Source: Dendrophyllia cribrosa (Eukaryota > Cnidaria > Anthozoa > Scleractinia > Dendrophylliidae). From it: a DNA stretch of 64,000 nucleotides. Below are positions 23,001-35,700 of this stretch, in pieces. Within the stretch, counting starts at the first letter, position 1. Every line of letters starts with the position of its first letter. The notes under the pieces are model-generated. The model was not told the origin of the DNA. It saw nothing but the letters and a program-made list of their open reading frames with translations, and ran no database searches. Made by a program: the position numbers and the translations under genes. The stretch covers positions 12,110,639 through 12,174,638 of the forward strand of contig JAJLRJ010000006.1 of the NCBI GenBank assembly GCA_024195265.1. The letters run 5' to 3'.

Positions 23001-26000
23001 GGGATTTCTGAAAATAATTTTAAAACCTCTTAAAAACCGTCCAAATTGACTCAAAATTAATCAAAACCAATAAATAAACGCTAAATGACGTAAAAATATA
23101 AAAGTTATACCAATAAACATTGTTTCACATCATTCAAAGGTACAAATATGCAAATTTAAAAAAACATGGCTGTCAAAACATTGTTGCCATAAAAACATCA
23201 AGTCATGTGATCAATAAATTGTCATATGAAATTGTTGCCAGATAAATTTTAGGAAAAGTCACAAAGTTTGATGGCGTTTGAATACATATTAAAGAAGTTA
23301 TGAATGTTGAAAGTTAGTGCGGGCACTTTGTGCCCCCCACCCAGGCTGAATAGGGTTAAAGAATATTTATTGCACAATGGCAATATTTTATACAAGTCTT
23401 TTTCATACATGTACATGTGGTTAACATGCAACTACAAGTGACAAGCAAAAACTACACATCTTTCCCAGCTTTATAATGATGACATAATCTGAGTGTCTGA
23501 GAATCTGAGTGAGTGACTCCAGGTGGAAATCTTATTAAGATCTTGTAAGCTCTTACAAGATCTTGTAAGTTATGAATCTTACAAGAACTTTTAAGATTCT
23601 TCATTAAGAAGTAAAATACGATTTTGACAAGAAACTTAATAAGAATCTTATTAAGATCCTAATAATACATGTATTTCCACCTGGGTCCATGCTTTAAACT
23701 ACATTGTACATAATTCTTATATTACTTACAGTATGAAACTCTGCAAGACGATTCTGTGCAAGAAGAGACAACAAATTCAGACCAAGTAGCTGATACATGT
23801 ATGCAGACTCCTCTAGAGTGCCTCTGTCAAATGGGAGAAATAAAAATAATTATAATATACTCAACAAAATATACAGTTTCTGATTGGTCAATGACGAATG
23901 CATAAATAGATTATAGAGTGCAAATTAGGTTATAATGTGCAATATGAAAGTTGCGCGAAAGTGAAAGTTAAAAGTCGCACGCAGTGTACCGTGACGGCCT
24001 CACCAAAATTTTGTTGAGAATATTATAAACAAGAAATCGTATGAACGACTCGTGCATTTCGTGATTTATGGGCACTCGTGATGTTTTGAACAACACCCGT
24101 GCCCATAAATCACGAAATGCACTCGTGTTCATACAATTTCCTATACTTATTACCACACCACCAGGCCTAGCAACAACTGTCTTAGAAAGATGTCTGCCTC
24201 AGTCTTAGAGAAAACTCAGTTACAGAAAACAAATGACTTATTAAACTTTAGATAAAATTGATAGATAAATCTTTAATAGAGATGTTCCCCTGTAGAGATA
24301 GTTGTCTGTATACATGTATAATTTCTGAATGGTAACATAGAAGTTTCAAGACTCTTACTTGTAATCAAGGTAATATGGTTTCAGCTGGGCCATATATCTT
24401 TCAAAAGATGGGATGTCCTTTTTTAAGATACTCCACTGAACACCAATTTCTAATGCATCTCCTAAAATACAACAAAATATATTTAATTGAACTTCTCTTC
24501 CTTTTAAGTGCAGGCGTATGTCCATTAGGATTTTGCAAGTAAATCGTGTAGATGTCAGATGATTAAACCTTGCAAGTCCCAATAGTGATTGGCAAGCCCA
24601 CATGTAATTTCTCCTTGGCAGGCAAATATGATGATGAAATTATACACAACCTCCCAACTACATGAAGTATGAAAAATAAAAGGACTCTGACAAGACTCTT
24701 ACATATGATGACCAATAATTTAGGATTCAATTCTTACTCCAACAAGATAAGGGTTGGAAACTTAATTGTGACAACACTAATGCTGTTTGAGCGAGTGACT
24801 TTACAGAACTGCACCAAAAATGTACAATTTGTACTCGCCCAATGAGATTTGACAGTCTTGCTTTGGGGAGTGCTAATTTTCAACTATGTAAGATCCATTA
24901 ATCCTTTCACTTATGTAGTATAGTTCTAACTTTTGAGTCTGTTGATGAAATCCTATGGTGTGACCATTCAAATGAAACCTCTTAAGCAGTACTTTCTGTT
25001 GATGAAATCCTATGGCGTGACCATTCAAATCAAACCTCTTTGGCTGTACTTTTGCTTGGTACTATTTGTTTTTCAATATTTTACAAAATGAAATTTGAGA
25101 CTTTTCTTGAATTTTGATTTTTGGCACTCTTCAGAGTTAAGGGGTTAATAATAGGGGTTCATATGGTATTACAAAATACATGTAGCAGCTTCAACTGTGC
25201 TCAAATTTGCAGCCTGCACTGTGTGAGGGTTCCATTGAAAGAACTTACTTGCCAACAGAAGTTCTTGTGGGCTTGGTTTAGAAGAGGAGGTAGGTAAGAA
25301 TGAAAACTGAATCAAGGCCATCTAAAACAAGAAAAAATAATTTCTTATATGTAGTATAGTCAAAACTCTTGTGCCTCCCTGAGCACTCCTAAGCAACCAC
25401 TTAATTTCCAAAATACCAAAATTTTCCCAGACAAATATTCCATTCAAAATCTGAATCTTGTAAGTGACTATGACTTATTGCAATTTCACTGATATTTACT
25501 ATTGGTAAGCATGGCACTCCACTATTACTGAAGTGGATTGGTGGCTTATCAAAAAAAGAGATTTCAGGTATACTTAAGGAGAACTTATGGCTCTAGAAAA
25601 ATGGAGAGCCATAAGTAGCTTAAATTAGATAATAAGGAAGGTATTTTATTGCCCGATGAGGTTGGGGGGGGAGCTCCTATACAAAAGTGACAGGGATAAT
25701 CGCTATACATTTTTTGATAGGGGTTAAAATTAATAATTGGTACCACTAAAGGTGTTTGAATCGAAAATGATCACTGTCAAAGTAATTCTGATACCAGAAA
25801 AATATGCTGACAGGGACAGCATTTCTTTCAGAAATAGTGCATTGTGTACCTCTGAGGAGTAAAAATTAATATGACCTACACTGCACACCCATAAAACAGG
25901 TTTCTGTCACCTTTTAGAGGTTCCTTTGAAAATGTCCAAGGATCACCCCGTCAATTTTATATGGGAGTCCCCCCCCCCCCCCCCCCCCATTGGGTAAAAT

Positions 26001-26576
26001 TAATTGTAGTGGCTCACCAACTTAGTGGCTTGTCAGTTAGGGGAGGTATATATTTTAGTGGCTCAGCCGTTTCTAGTCAAGTTGACTGACAAGTTGCTGA
26101 GCCCCAAGAGTATTACTGTTTTTTTTTAATACTCTAACAAAATAAAACGAATTCTGAAAAACCTGTTTAGAAATGAACCAACAAATAGTCCTGTACAGTT
26201 GTATTCTATAGATTAGCTTAGAAATTACGTTTACAAACTAAAAAAATATATCAAGATACCATATTTGTGAACAATAACAATACTACGTTAAAACAATATT
26301 ACCACTCTCTTTTGTTCCTTTGAAAATATTAACAATAAAAACCGGTACACACTCACAACAAAATTCTGTCAAAATATTTCAAAATTATGGCCGGCCATGT
26401 GGGACGAAACTAATTTCAAAAGATGTGAATACATATGGACGAAAATCATATCCACTTACTTTCATTCCAGAAAGAAGTTTTCCAACTTTTTCAAGGTCCG
26501 CGGGTTTTCTATTCCACTCCTTTATCAGCGTTTGGTAAAGCGAAACAACCTCTTTCAGCCCAGCTTGAGAAGCCAT
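20089..26576 (-). CDS. PSMD8: 26S proteasome non-ATPase regulatory subunit 8 (RPN12)
   Basis: Nine exons on the minus strand join in phase to 269 residues: 26460-26576, 25249-25321, 24359-24461, 23730-23823, 22856-22927, 21543-21569, 21148-21221, 20612-20723, 20089-20226. All junctions are GT-AG. Blocks match the RPN12 family at high identity: LIKEWNRK at the N-terminus, [20 protein letters not shown] in exon 3, [14 protein letters not shown] in exon 4, [15 protein letters not shown] across exons 5-6, and ELERIV at the end. RPN12 is a PCI-domain subunit of the proteasome lid needed for lid-base assembly. Length fits the ~260-residue core, without the N-terminal extension some vertebrate isoforms have. 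Exon 6 is only 27 bases. Introns hold several MITEs. It shares an upstream region with FAM98. Confidence 0.96.
20410..20590. repeat. Interspersed repeat, copy A (partner at 31213-31412)
   Basis: The segment TTTCAAACTAATAGAAAATA through CTGTGCTCATAATTTCAAAT closely matches 31213-31412, apart from a TAATTATAG-rich insertion there. It lies in PSMD8 intron 8. Confidence 0.75.
21939..22412. mobile_element. MITE, TGTCCTGATTAC ends
   Basis: TGTCCTGATTACCTGTGCGA at the left is inverted at the right as TCGCACGTCAAGTAATCAGG+ACA, and the AAAAAATT that follows also matches. The interior has no supported ORF; overlapping open frames on both strands are artefacts of the palindromic structure. PSMD8 intron 5. 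Confidence 0.75.
24032..24140. mobile_element. Foldback element with ~50-bp arms
   Basis: GCATTTCGTGATTTATGGGC in the left arm (24032-24082) is mirrored by GCCCATAAATCACGAAATGC in the right arm (24091-24140). PSMD8 intron 3. Confidence 0.75.
24945..25060. repeat. Tandem duplication of a ~62-bp segment
   Basis: CTGTTGATGAAATCCTATGG begins both copies (about 24948 and 25005), followed by YGTGACCATTCAAAT. The surrounding 24895-25150, bounded by TTAATCCTTTCACT and AAGGGGTTAA, looks like a MITE. Confidence 0.7.
25663..25988. mobile_element. Foldback element ending in G/C tracts
   Basis: GGGGGGAGCTCCTATACAAA near 25666 is inverted at the right end, where TTTTATATGGGAGT runs into an 18-base C tract (about 25971-25988). 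The 3' half (CCTTTTAGAGG...CACCCCGTCA) recurs at about 42810-42880. Confidence 0.6.
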
Positions 26577-26774
26577 CTTTGATTTTTCGCAGAGTCACAA
26601 GAATAAGCACTGCTGCAGCGGTTCACTCTATAAAGGTATGCGTTGAGTGGATTGTTCGGGAAAGCCTGGATACTACTTACCGTGGTACGCCTGGTAAATT
26701 TCAACAAATCGAAGAGGAATATAATTTTTTCGAAGCGAATCTTTTTGCAAAGTTTTCCTCTGTATCGTTTCAGA
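26577..26774. promoter_or_regulatory. Shared bidirectional promoter region of PSMD8 and FAM98
   Basis: Only 198 bases separate the divergent start codons of PSMD8 (minus) and FAM98 (plus), so 5' UTRs and core promoters of both must lie here or overlap. A TATA-like CTCTATAAAGG is at about 26625-26635. No transcription start can be fixed from sequence alone. Confidence 0.6.
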
Positions 26775-29700
26775 ATGGAAGGCGATATTCAGGATGCGTT
26801 GGAAGACCTTGGGTACGTCTTAGTTAGTTCTTGGAACTCCTCTTTACTTCTTTAAGTCGTATAGTGCTGGTCAAAGGTTTCGTCACTACATATTTTAATT
26901 TTACAGTCAAACAATTGACCATACAAATTTAGGTTTTTAATAAGTTTTTAATATATCTTATCATTAATTTTAAATAACTAAAACTTTTTTTCTCCCTACT
27001 TGATAAACAATTTGTCGACATTCATTCACATTAAGCGAGGATTTCTTAAATGACCCATATGTCCCAACATCTACATGTACATCTATATTTATACTTGGCA
27101 AGGGTTGCCCATCGTTGCCCAAGTACTCTCCCAACAGGGATGTAGATTCAGTTTTTAACAGGCAGGAATATAGAAGTGACAGCCGGTTAAAAACGAAAAA
27201 AATGTACTTCTTATAAAGCTACACTTGGCTTTTATAGCCGGAAAAATGAAGTTCACAGCTGGGTAATTCCCCCGGTTCCTGGCTATTATCTACATCCCTG
27301 CCCAAGCTCAAACCCTAGTTAATTGGGCATTTTGTTCTATTTTAAAGTCTTCATATACACCTGATTAAAAAGAGACCTTGTAATTAAGGCAATTTGCTCT
27401 TACACCGGCACAATTTCAGGAAGCCCGTAAATTTTCTCTATAGAGTATGTACCCCACTTAATACGGACACTATTTTAATATGTAGAATTTCTGTGGTCCC
27501 ATCCATATCCGTATTAATGAGATTCAACTGTATTTTAAAGGTTTAATGGTCCCCTTTTGGAGGAGGGAGCTCTAACAATTGCTGTGGAAGGTGAAACTCT
27601 CTCTTCAGACTTCATGGCTCTATGTGTCTGGCTTGCAGAAAACCAGAAGAGCCTTTGCAGTATACAAGAAAGCATTTCAGGTATGTAAAGGGAATGTAAT
27701 GGTTATTGCATTAGACTTTCCCTTTAAAAAAATCAGTGATTTGAGTCCTGACCAGTCTCTGCCATAGGTTCGATTTTTGCCGCTTACTCAGGTTCGACTT
27801 TCCTCATGCTCATGTCCTGAAAAGTGGCTGGTGATCAAGCCTATCTCCGCCATTTTACTGAGAAACTTAATTGTCCCACAATCTCTCTTTGTATCGGACA
27901 TAATTAAATGGGTATGGTACACTGACAAATCCTGGAATAACCCTTGCAATGGGTATGTATTCTATCTATTGTTAGAAAGTGGCAATACTGACCTTACATG
28001 TAGACACCTGAAATCATACTACAGAAGTTAGGTTACCGGTAAATGCTGGCTGCATGACACATGTGAGGTCACCTGTGGCTTTTATGTGACTTATCTTATC
28101 CCTTTAAGCCCTAAGAGTGATCAGCATCAAATTTCTCCTTGTAATATCAATGCCTTATCATTCAAAAAGGACATGAGAATTAAGAACATGATCACACAAG
28201 ATGATGAATTCTCTTGATTTAAATTATCTAAACATTTTCTCCCCACTACTTCTATAGGAAATGTTTAGGGACAAGAAATGAGAATTTAAATTTTGATATT
28301 AGGGCTTAAAGGGAAAAAGTAAGTAAAGTAGTAAAGTCGCGCACACGAGCCAGAAGGCTCACAACGGCCGGAGCTTAAACCCGGTTTCTGTAGCATGAAG
28401 CGACTAGGAATATTGCTACTCCCCCCTGGATGGGATGCTAGTCCATCGCAGGGTTACCCCCAGCATTTTTTTGTCGCCAGTACCCATTTATACACCTGGG
28501 TGGAGAGAGACAGTGTGGAGTAAAGTTTCTTGTCTAAGGAAACAACACGACGGCAGAGACCAGGCTTCGAACCATCGACCTTCAGGTTGAAAGTCCGACG
28601 CGCTAACCACTAGACCACCGTGGCTCCACAGGGAAAAGGGAAAAGCGGGGAGTTTATTCTTGGTAAAAGTTAATACAGTTTGGGTTTAAAGGGGCATTAT
28701 CACGCACTGTGTTTTGGTCAAAATACACTAAATATATGACAAAGTACCTTTGCTCAAACATGAAATTGCTTTAATTTAGAACACCAAGAAGATAATGTCA
28801 AGTGGTTTCTTCAAGGAAGAACAAACCATAATATTAGTTTTTCTGCGATTTTTCCATGACACTTGGGAGAAACTTGAAAAAAATGGCCGTAATCCATTTC
28901 CATCCTGGCCATCCGCAGCCGAAGATAATAAATACTAGTTTCTAGCTGGTGGAGTATTTGTTAACAAAGCTGGACCGTTATTTTAAGGTTTCCATTGAAA
29001 TAAATAATGTTTTTTTGCTTTTCAAAGTGATACTAAGAATAGGTGACATTAAGATTGTGTCCAAATACATGTATTACATTACTTACAAGAGAAACTATCA
29101 TAATGATTGTATTTCACAGAAAAAGAGGACGAGGAAACTTTCAGAATGGAAATGAGTGGATTGTTGAATGAGCTGGGTAAGGTCTAGACACTTTCATTTT
29201 TCCTTAATTTATTTGGGATTTCCAATATTTTAAACTGCCAAAAATCTGGTCATAGTCCTCAGCCTTGATTTTTTAATGATCACACCTATTAAATAAAGAT
29301 AATATATTTTTTGTAATAATTATATTTAGTATTTCTTTTCTTGTTTACATGGCAGGTTGTCCTCACTCTCATCTGTTGGGGGTGAATGGTCTTCTCTCAC
29401 CAGCAAACAGACTCCTTTTATTAGGTAACAACTGTTAACTACATTAATGTATGCATTTCATACTGAGTAAATCTTAGTATATTAAATTTTATATTAAGCT
29501 TCAGAATTATGAGGATTTCTCCCACTGAAAAATGTCATATCTCAACAAATCTGAAAATCAACTTGGAATACATGTATGATTGAATGAACTGATCAGAAAG
29601 CAAATTTTACAATGTACTGACAGTACAGTGTACAAATTGTCTACAGGGGTGCCAAGTATGGAAAATATATGCAAACAACCTACTTTTCACTGCTCCAAAC

Positions 29701-32700
29701 AAAAATAATATACTTGGCTGCTTAGAGAATCTGAAATTTCTGTTTTCATGCATGTTCAACTCAATATCTCCCTCATTCACTGGAATCACTTGTGAGATAT
29801 TAAGTTAAACTTAAATTTCTTTCCTGAATCTTCACAGCTGCGCTGTTTAATGATCTTTTGTGTATCAATTTTTCTGCTCTAGGCATACAATGTACACAGA
29901 GGTGTACAGTACATGTATATAACAGATGAATATTGTACTGTAGAAAGGTTTATTGATCTGATGGATAATTATTGCAAACCACTTTTCACTTGTAATCAGA
30001 TTATCTGACATCAGAACTTCAAGCCATGAGGATGATTGGGGGAGAAGAAGATGCAATGGAGATTGAGGATCAAGTAAGTTAATTTGATTCACGACTGGTC
30101 ACAGCACACAGTAGAATCATACTATACAGGTATAATACTCCCAAACATAAAAAAAATTGTTTGTCTTCAATCACAGAATAATACATGGGGTGTTGAACTG
30201 TCAGGGGGAGGAGTGAGGGGTATTATTTGATCAGTAAATTACAGTCAGGTGTATTAACAGCTGTTCTTAATCCTAACTGACAGGCAGTGAGTCCTGCTCT
30301 CCAACAGCTCTTGGCAATATTAACAGCATTGAATTTGCCGCAGCCTACAAAAGACACCACTGTTTTTGAGCTTTTCTCTCATATAGAGGCTAAGGTCAGT
30401 CAGTCTGCATTTTATTATTTATTACTAGTTTTTGTAGTAATCGGAGATAATGGAGACGTGTTCGAAGGAACTTACGGCAGAAATGAGCCCCTGAAAAAAA
30501 GCAATAGGGGCGGCCATTTGGAAGACCGGCCACCAAAAAATCTCAAATTTTACTGCACATAAACCACAGGACAACCAACACGAAATTAGGATTGCGTTCT
30601 TCGAACGCGATAATATATCAGTCTGTTGTGGCTTAATTTTTGTTTTGGTTTGAAAATTTTCAAACAAGACTAGTTTAATTTTTGAGAATGATGTTATGTT
30701 CATCATGTCACGAGCGTGGGACAAAGAAAAAAATCTGAGTCTTCGACAGGATTTGAACCTATGACCTTCCGCACACCGGTCAGATCCTCTCACCACTGAT
30801 CCATGAGAGACTATAGTGGCGAGCAACTGGCCATATACTAGGTTCATACATGTATATGACATGCGTCCTGTATACTGTTAGTTTAATTAATTTATATTAT
30901 TCTTTGCCCTTGATTATGGTGACCATTACATGTATAAACCTCAGAGAAAGGAAAATAAAAATTAACTGGGTTGAATATTTTCAAACCAAAGAAAAATGTA
31001 AACCACAATTTATAACATTAATCATATCAATAACAAAATTCTCGATTGTGATTGGTCATCCACCCACCTATTTCTTACGTTATTGGCGCAGTCGTGTGGA
31101 CGTGCCCAATTACTGCTATCCAATTACAACTTTTTGTAATTGGATAGCTGTAATTGGACACCTACGTTGCGCGCGCATCAATCAGGTGCACTTAAATGGG
31201 TTCTTTTTTTCGTGGCTGTTTCCTCTTGCTTTCAAACTGATAGAAAATATCCTTGACGTTTCGAGTACAAAGAACTCCACATACTGGATAAACTTTTTAA
31301 TCTCGAATTTTGTTATTGATTCGATAGTAATTATTTAGTAATTATAGTAATTATAGTAATTGAACTTCGTGTCGTACAATTCAGGGGTAATCGTGCTCAT
31401 AATTTTAAATCGCACTCAGGCTCGGCCGATTTGAAATTACTCGCTCGATTACTCCCTGAATTGTACTCCACTCAGTCCAATTACTATAATTACTATTAAT
31501 AGAGTTTTTCTGTATCCTCTGTTTTTCATAGGCCTCTGTGTTTCAATGACTGAGCACATTTGCATTTTTTGAATGGAGCTAATTGGGTGTGAAACAAGTT
31601 ATTAAACTTCCAAATTCAATGTGCGGCGCGATAACAAAACAACATGATTCCACCAGTTCCTACTTTTCTTTTCTCGATACTCTGTTTTCTTGTGGAATAC
31701 TTCAATCTTATCCACCGAAATGTTCCTCCTCCACCTGCGCCACCGATACATATCTTGGTCCTAGCTATACAGAATGTTATTCGTCTCCTTGCACAACTCA
31801 GCCTGCCTGTGCATATTATTTTAAGTCGAAGTTACGACGGGAATGCGTGGAGAATTCGACAGCGAAGTGTCTGGAATATGCTAGTTGCTCGCCCTGGCAA
31901 TTTTTGGTTGTTGACAGGAGAGACTCCGGGAAGCTTATCGCGAATTATACAACGAATTGGAGTGGATGTTGAGGCGTGTGTACGGGATCCACTGAATCCT
32001 AGAAGGCGCGTAAGACGCACAAGGCCATACTCGCTCTGTTTACATGATAGAGTTTTACTTTGTTTGTTGTGGCTAAGGAATTACCAGACACTAACAGCGC
32101 TAAGCCAGCAATTTGGCATATCAGTCAGTAATGTCAGCGATACGATCTACACGATCATCCCTATTTTATACCAACATTATTTTCACCGGTATGTGGGATG
32201 GATGGACGAAAATGGATGGGAAAGGCAGAGGAATGAATTAGAACAGTTTCCCAATGCCGTCGGGGCGATCGACGCTTTTGCAGTTCAAATAAACCGCCCT
32301 CACGGTGACTTGCAGCGATTGTTCTACAGACGAGATCGAGGATTTCACTTCCTCAACTTTCACGCTGTCGTGGACAATGACGGTTATTTCAGGCTGGTGA
32401 GAGGAGGTTTTCTCGGGCATGCAACTGATGCGGACACGTTCGGGCGTCTACCTCCGATGGGCTTCCACCGGCAGCTCCCTCTTCCCCGAGATGCTTATCT
32501 CCTAGCAGATGGCGGATATCCTGCTATCGAACCACTTGTGACGCCATTCAGGCGTCCTAGAGGGGGACGCTTGTGCCTCGCGCGCTACCGCGCTAACATT
32601 GAATTGGGACGAGCGAGAGTACATGTAGAAAATCGCATAGGAGATATTCGAATATATCGCAGCGTTCCCGGAAGAGCGGGCAGATTTAGATCACAGAGGC

Positions 32701-35700
32701 AGTTTGCGTGTTTGGTTACGTATGTTGTAGTCGCCCTTACAAATAGGCGCCGTACATTAATAAGGCGCATACGGAGAAGGTTTGCGCCGGTCTAGTAACT
32801 GAATTTGAAAACAAAATGATACCTCTTGGTGATCAAATGGCAAATAATTTTAATCCTAGAAAATCAAAGTATATTATGTTACGTTACATGATTTTATCTG
32901 TAAATTGTCATTAATTTATAGGAAATAAAGAAAAGTGTCTTGTCACGGTGGCGGTACATATTTAGTCCGCGCCCTTCAACTTAACAGGAACATGACTTTC
33001 AATCAGTCCAAGGTTCAGCCTCCTGTCTTATCATGAGCCGTTCCGAATTTAAAAACAAAAGATAACGTCGGATTGCCTCTTGTTGTAATTCGCTACGGCT
33101 CATGATTAGACCCGGCCAACTGGGTAGTAGATTCTACTGATGTCTAGTCGCTTTCGGATCCGCTTGAGAGTGAGATGCCTTGCTGTTTGGCGCTTTTGCG
33201 CAGGAATGCCATGTGCAGTTGCGGGGTCTGCAGCCTGATATTCATCAGTGAGTCGGCTTTGGCATGTAGCTCGTCCGTTGATGGTGCCTTGCCTTTTCCC
33301 TTCTTTGATTTCTTCCTCGGCGGCGGTGGGGGAAGAGCGGCGGCGTCGCTGCCGGATTCAACTTCATCTTGCTCTAGCGCTGTCAGTTCTGACGGAATCT
33401 CGGGGGGCGCACTTGGGCCTGGTTGCTCGATATCAGACAATTATTCCAAAACTTCATTATTCAAAGGATCTGCGTTTTCCGTCTTCTTGGTCTTTCTGAT
33501 TTTCAGCATCAACTCTTCCGCCGTGTTAGTAGTGCTTTCGTCAAGCACATGTCGTTCTTCTCTCTCGCAAAAGCTCAGCCGATCCCTTTGCCTTTCTCCC
33601 TATGTTGCCCAATCGGCTCCTGATCGACTTGGTCTTTTCTTTGCTGTCCACATTCGCCAACGCACTGCTGTACCTTTCGGCCAAATGCTCGCTAAGGATG
33701 TCCTTGTGTTTAACAAAAAATGTAAGAATCTTTTTCCAATCGTTCCCTACTTTCTTCACCGCCTGAGAGTACAGATTTTTCTCGGTTTCCGTTATGGCAT
33801 CTCTTCGCGTGTTTGTGGTTGTTCGGCGGTTTTTTTTCCCTAAAAAGAAATGATTAAAGACCACCATTAATTTTAAGTCATAACCGAAAATATTGTGGAT
33901 ATGTGTCTTGGCTTTTAATTATTTTCGAAACCTTGTTCTTGAAAAGGACACTCATGTCACAGCGAACTCACAGTTGAAAAATTGCCTATCGCACTACAAT
34001 TTTGGTTATCATCTGTAGACCAGTTCAGGGAAATTTAACGTGTGCTAGAGTGATTTCACAAAACCCGTGAAACAAAATTAAACAGCCATTGTTTAATAGT
34101 CAAAAGTAAACAAAAGAAAACAATGGAATTAGTGTCTAATAATATCTATTTGTCTAATCTCTATTTCACGGTTATGTGAAACCACTCTATGGTGCAGTGT
34201 ATTTGTATTTTTTTTAGCGATGTGCGGTTTGATACGAAAGCCACATTGTTGCGCTAAAGCTTTCTAGAGATTCTTACACAAAGCTTGAGTGTTTTGGATA
34301 ATTAGTAATCAGGTTAAATACAGACACGATTTATTTATAGTACCGATAAGTGCGTACAAACAAATCTATGAGGTTTTCAATTCGGCTTTGTTTTAGTTGT
34401 TATGGCATAATTTTTAAATGTCAATATTATTTGCCGGTTGTGAATGTTTGTAGACCGTTACAAAATGAAAAAGTTCTACAACTCGCAAAGCAATTTGCAT
34501 ATTCGCTAGAAACTTTTCCAAGCTTACATACCTGCAAAATACTTCTGGTATAGAAACTCCAAATATTCCGGGTCATCGTCTTTGTCTTTGGTCATATTTT
34601 ATAGTGCAAACCAGTGCTGACAAAACAGAATAAAGAGGAAAACAGAACACGTCTCCGAAGTTTGACCTTCGCGCGGCTTCCTAGATATGATGCACGAGTG
34701 ATCACAAGAGTTCACCCCAATTATAAAGCGAATAAAGGATCGACGCATTTGCATAATAGTACAGACCCTCTGTCTTTCACACCTTAGCACAAAGGATACA
34801 GAAAAACTCTAATCATTTAATTCTTTGTTGACAAATGTATGTTACATTTACGTTAAATAAGTTCCTGTTCTATTGCAGGACCATAAATTATATAGACCAT
34901 GCATAATTACAGTATGTACATACATAGGTGCCCTATTGTCTATCAGGTCCCAAAAGGGAACAGGTTAAACTAAAGAATGAGATAATTGGCTTTTACTAGA
35001 AAATTGGTTTTCTTGTAGTGCAAGTGACTTTTAAATATTATATTGGGTGTAACATATTATAATGATTGTTTTTTATTTGCAGGTGCGACAACTACTCTTA
35101 AGCAAAGCTCCTAAGGACCAGCTTGGGAGTCCATTATTAGCTAAGAGACTTAGCCGGAATCAATGGGTATGTTTGTCAAATTAAAACATAGGCACGCATT
35201 GCGTGCATGAGCTATTTTGAAAATTACCTAAATGATATGAAATGGTGAAAGTAACAAAACAGCGGAAGTTAACTAGCACAAATAACCGCTTGCAGATATA
35301 CGTTTTTCAAATCCTCCGGCCCGCCCACTACCAAAAAAATACCGAGATAACCAACTGGGTCCCGTTTCTCGGCTAGCTTTTTTTCACGGGATTTCCGGAG
35401 TTATTTTTTGACGAAACTACGGCCCCAGTGAAATGAGCAACTTGTTTCAGTAATGAGTGTATTAAATTAAATGTCAACCAGAAAAGTCCTGCACATAAAT
35501 TTGAAGGCTTATTATTTCCTGGAAATTTGTATCTAGTCTTTTTTTAAAGGTTTCTTTTATTATTCACAAAAGACACGTGGAAAAGGTTCCTTTGGCCTGG
35601 AAGACGCAAACTAATTAAATTAAATTGTTTTCAACTCCAAACCACAAGCTAATTAAATTAGTGACACGAAAATTCTTTGAACCACCCGTTTCTGTAATGT

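Larger units (their letters stand above)
31501..34810 (+). mobile_element. PIF/Harbinger DNA transposon, complete ends
   Basis: The ends AGAGTTTTTCTGTATCC (31501-31517) and GGATACAGAAAAACTCT (34794-34810) are perfect 17-bp inverted repeats. AAT flanks both sides, a 3-bp target duplication as expected of PIF/Harbinger (though TWA is more usual). It carries the two-gene layout of the superfamily: a DDE transposase (+) and a second protein (-), convergent. The transposase frame is open but the second gene is broken, so the copy probably cannot move by itself. It sits in FAM98 intron 6. Confidence 0.92.

Noticed and set aside
28540..28632. tRNA gene (also 39789-39870, 30745-30805 and 59318-59384)
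   Set aside because: The A and B boxes are good, but no consistent acceptor stem and anticodon arm can be folded, and the sequences continue as repeat bodies. Called SINE or tRNA-like instead.
30425..30862. 145-residue minus-strand frame containing GHRFKSCRRLRFFSLSHA
   Set aside because: It is the translation of a tRNA-like repeat; such peptides arise wherever this SINE is copied.
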